Assembly (NCBI GenBank): GCA_900555725.1
Contig: USMD01000101.1
Location: 1-6,575 of the forward strand
Reading direction: 5' to 3'
DNA from: an uncultured Garciella sp.
GTDB taxonomy: Bacteria > Bacillota > Clostridia > Eubacteriales > Garciellaceae
DNA length: 6,575 bases
A program made the translations under genes and the position numbers. The notes below the pieces were generated by a model that saw nothing but the letters and a program-made list of their open reading frames with translations, had not been told where the DNA came from and made no database searches. Positions 5,698-6,575 of the stretch are shown here, in pieces; the first letter of the stretch is position 1; each line of letters begins with the position of its first letter.

Positions 5698-5705
5698 AGG
5701 GAGGA
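5698..5705 (+). promoter_or_regulatory. Ribosome binding site deciding the tatC start
   Basis: AGGGAGGA lies 8 nt before ATG 5714. The longer in-frame reading from GTG 5687 would translate through this site and lacks its own Shine-Dalgarno sequence, so 5714 is preferred. Confidence 0.8.
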
Positions 5706-5713
5706 ATGATTAT

Positions 5714-6448
5714 ATGAGAGATGTGAATAAGCTTACCTTTATTGAGCATCTGACGGAACTTAGAAGAAGGCTCTTCATTATCCTTGTTGCTGTTTTACTA
5801 TGTAGTTGTATCTGCTATAGGTATATACATCCAATCGTAGAAAAAGTGATTGATCTTGTGGAAGATAAAGTTCAGTTTATATACATTAGTCCACCAGAAT
5901 TGTTTTTGGCATATATTAAGATATCTTTGGTAGCAGGAATTGTATTGTCATCTCCAATTATTTTTTATGAAATTTGGGTATTTATAAAGCCGGGATTAGA
6001 AAAAAAAGAAAGGCGATATGTATTCATTTCCCTGTTTGGAGGCGCATTCTTTTTTGTATTAGGTGTAGTGTTTTGTTTTAAGATTGTACTGCCCGTCATA
6101 CTATATTTCTTTGTCAATCTAAGAATGGAAGAAATTCAGCCTATGATGTCGGTGGGAAATTATATGAGCTTTATTAGCACCACCTTGCTATCCTTTGGAA
6201 TCATATTTGAAATGCCAATGATTGTGCTAATCCTTAGTAGGTTAGGGCTGGTCACCTCAGATTTTCTCAAAAAGAATAGAAAATATATTATATTTATTAT
6301 ATTTGTTGTTGCAGCAATTATAACCCCACCAGATGTGATATCTCAACTTCTTTTGGCTTGCCCTATGCTGATATTGTATGAAGTAAGTATCCTATTTGCC
6401 AGGATAATAGAAAGAAAGTGGAAAAAACAAGTTGTTCAGGTGAACTAA
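5714..6448 (+). CDS. tatC: Twin-arginine translocase subunit TatC
   Basis: TatC is the membrane receptor that binds the twin-arginine signal and recruits TatA. From ATG 5714 the protein has 244 residues, normal for the family. The signal-binding N-terminal motif FIEHLTELRRRL (9-20) is intact. Six membrane helices are expected at roughly 20-38, 66-91, 105-134, 152-176, 190-204 and 209-229. Conserved loops are visible: SSPIIFYEIWVFIKPGL (79-95) and the nearby Glu97/Glu99 region facing the cytoplasm, FEMP with Glu166 in the fourth helix, and TPPDVISQ (204-211). It is the last gene of the operon, followed at once by a hairpin terminator. TatA/TatC alone is the minimal translocase form. Whether the genome has a second Tat system cannot be told from this window. 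Confidence 0.97.
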   Translation: MRDVNKLTFIEHLTELRRRLFIILVAVLLCSCICYRYIHPIVEKVIDLVEDKVQFIYISPPELFLAYIKISLVAGIVLSSPIIFYEIWVFIKPGLEKKERRYVFISLFGGAFFFVLGVVFCFKIVLPVILYFFVNLRMEEIQPMMSVGNYMSFISTTLLSFGIIFEMPMIVLILSRLGLVTSDFLKKNRKYIIFIIFVVAAIITPPDVISQLLLACPMLILYEVSILFARIIERKWKKQVVQVN

Positions 6449-6453
6449 AATAA

Positions 6454-6499
6454 ATCCTGCAGAGTTAAAATGGAATCTCATGCTCTGTAGGATATTTTT
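6454..6499 (+). terminator. Intrinsic terminator of the operon
   Basis: ATCCTGCAGAG (6454-6464) pairs with CTCTGTAGGAT (6483-6493), 11 pairs with one G-T wobble, around an 18-nt loop. The stem is followed by A and five Ts (6495-6499). It begins 5 nt after the tatC stop. The loop is longer than usual, which lowers certainty slightly. Confidence 0.72.
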
Positions 6500-6521
6500 A
6501 TGAAAATTTATTTTATAAGTT

Positions 6522-6542
6522 CCCTATAGAATAGGGTATAAT
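6522..6542 (+). promoter_or_regulatory. Possible promoter -10 box with adjoining dyad
   Basis: A perfect TATAAT (6537-6542) directly follows the inverted repeat CCCTAT-AGA-ATAGGG (6522-6536). A weak -35 candidate, TTATAA (6513-6518), would lie 18 nt upstream, putting the dyad between the two boxes. The adapter begins 4 nt later, so the gene it would serve is not in the window. Confidence 0.35.
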
Positions 6543-6546
6543 AAAT

Positions 6547-6575
6547 CTGTCTCTTATACACATCTCCGAGCCCAC
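6547..6575 (-). other. Nextera (Tn5) read-2 adapter, not genomic
   Basis: CTGTCTCTTATACACATCT (6547-6565) is the Tn5 mosaic end in reverse orientation, followed by CCGAGCCCAC of the Nextera read-2 adapter. Genomic sequence ends at about 6546. Confidence 0.98.

Overview
The window is an AT-rich stretch from a low-GC anaerobic Firmicute, most likely of the Clostridia. The evidence is the strong purine-rich ribosome binding sites, the GTG and TTG starts, AT-rich codon use and the redox genes; the genus cannot be fixed. Both ends carry Illumina Nextera (Tn5) adapter sequence at 5-37 and 6547-6575, so only about 38-6546 is genomic, and the sequence looks like one tagmented molecule.

Layout. On the minus strand, 46-843 is a complete glutamate racemase gene (murI, GTG start). 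A 449-bp divergent intergenic region (844-1292) follows. It holds a likely murI promoter, three consecutive strong hairpins (938-969, 979-1015, 1037-1111) that resemble a dispersed palindromic repeat, and a likely promoter for the plus-strand operon with a small palindrome near the expected transcription start. From 1293 to 6448 six plus-strand genes are packed with 14-45 nt gaps: ydhY-like four-cluster ferredoxin, ydhV-like 700-aa aldehyde ferredoxin oxidoreductase (AOR), a 188-aa unknown protein made of two similar halves, fdhD, tatA and tatC. A hairpin terminator follows at 6454-6499, then a possible start of another promoter that is cut by the adapter.

How the genes may work together. The first two genes pair an AOR-family W/Mo-bis-pterin enzyme with its iron-sulfur partner, as in the E. 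coli ydhYV pair. The ferredoxin has a canonical twin-arginine motif (TTRREFLK) directly followed by a lipobox (LFGC), whereas the AOR has no signal of its own. The operon also encodes a two-gene TatA/TatC translocase and an FdhD sulfurtransferase-like maturation protein. The inference is a self-contained unit for making, maturing and exporting a surface-anchored AOR, with the AOR carried out together with its lipoprotein ferredoxin. No cytochrome b or other membrane electron carrier is encoded, so the electron partner is unknown. The unknown protein and the altered CxxC motif of FdhD are the best leads for something new.
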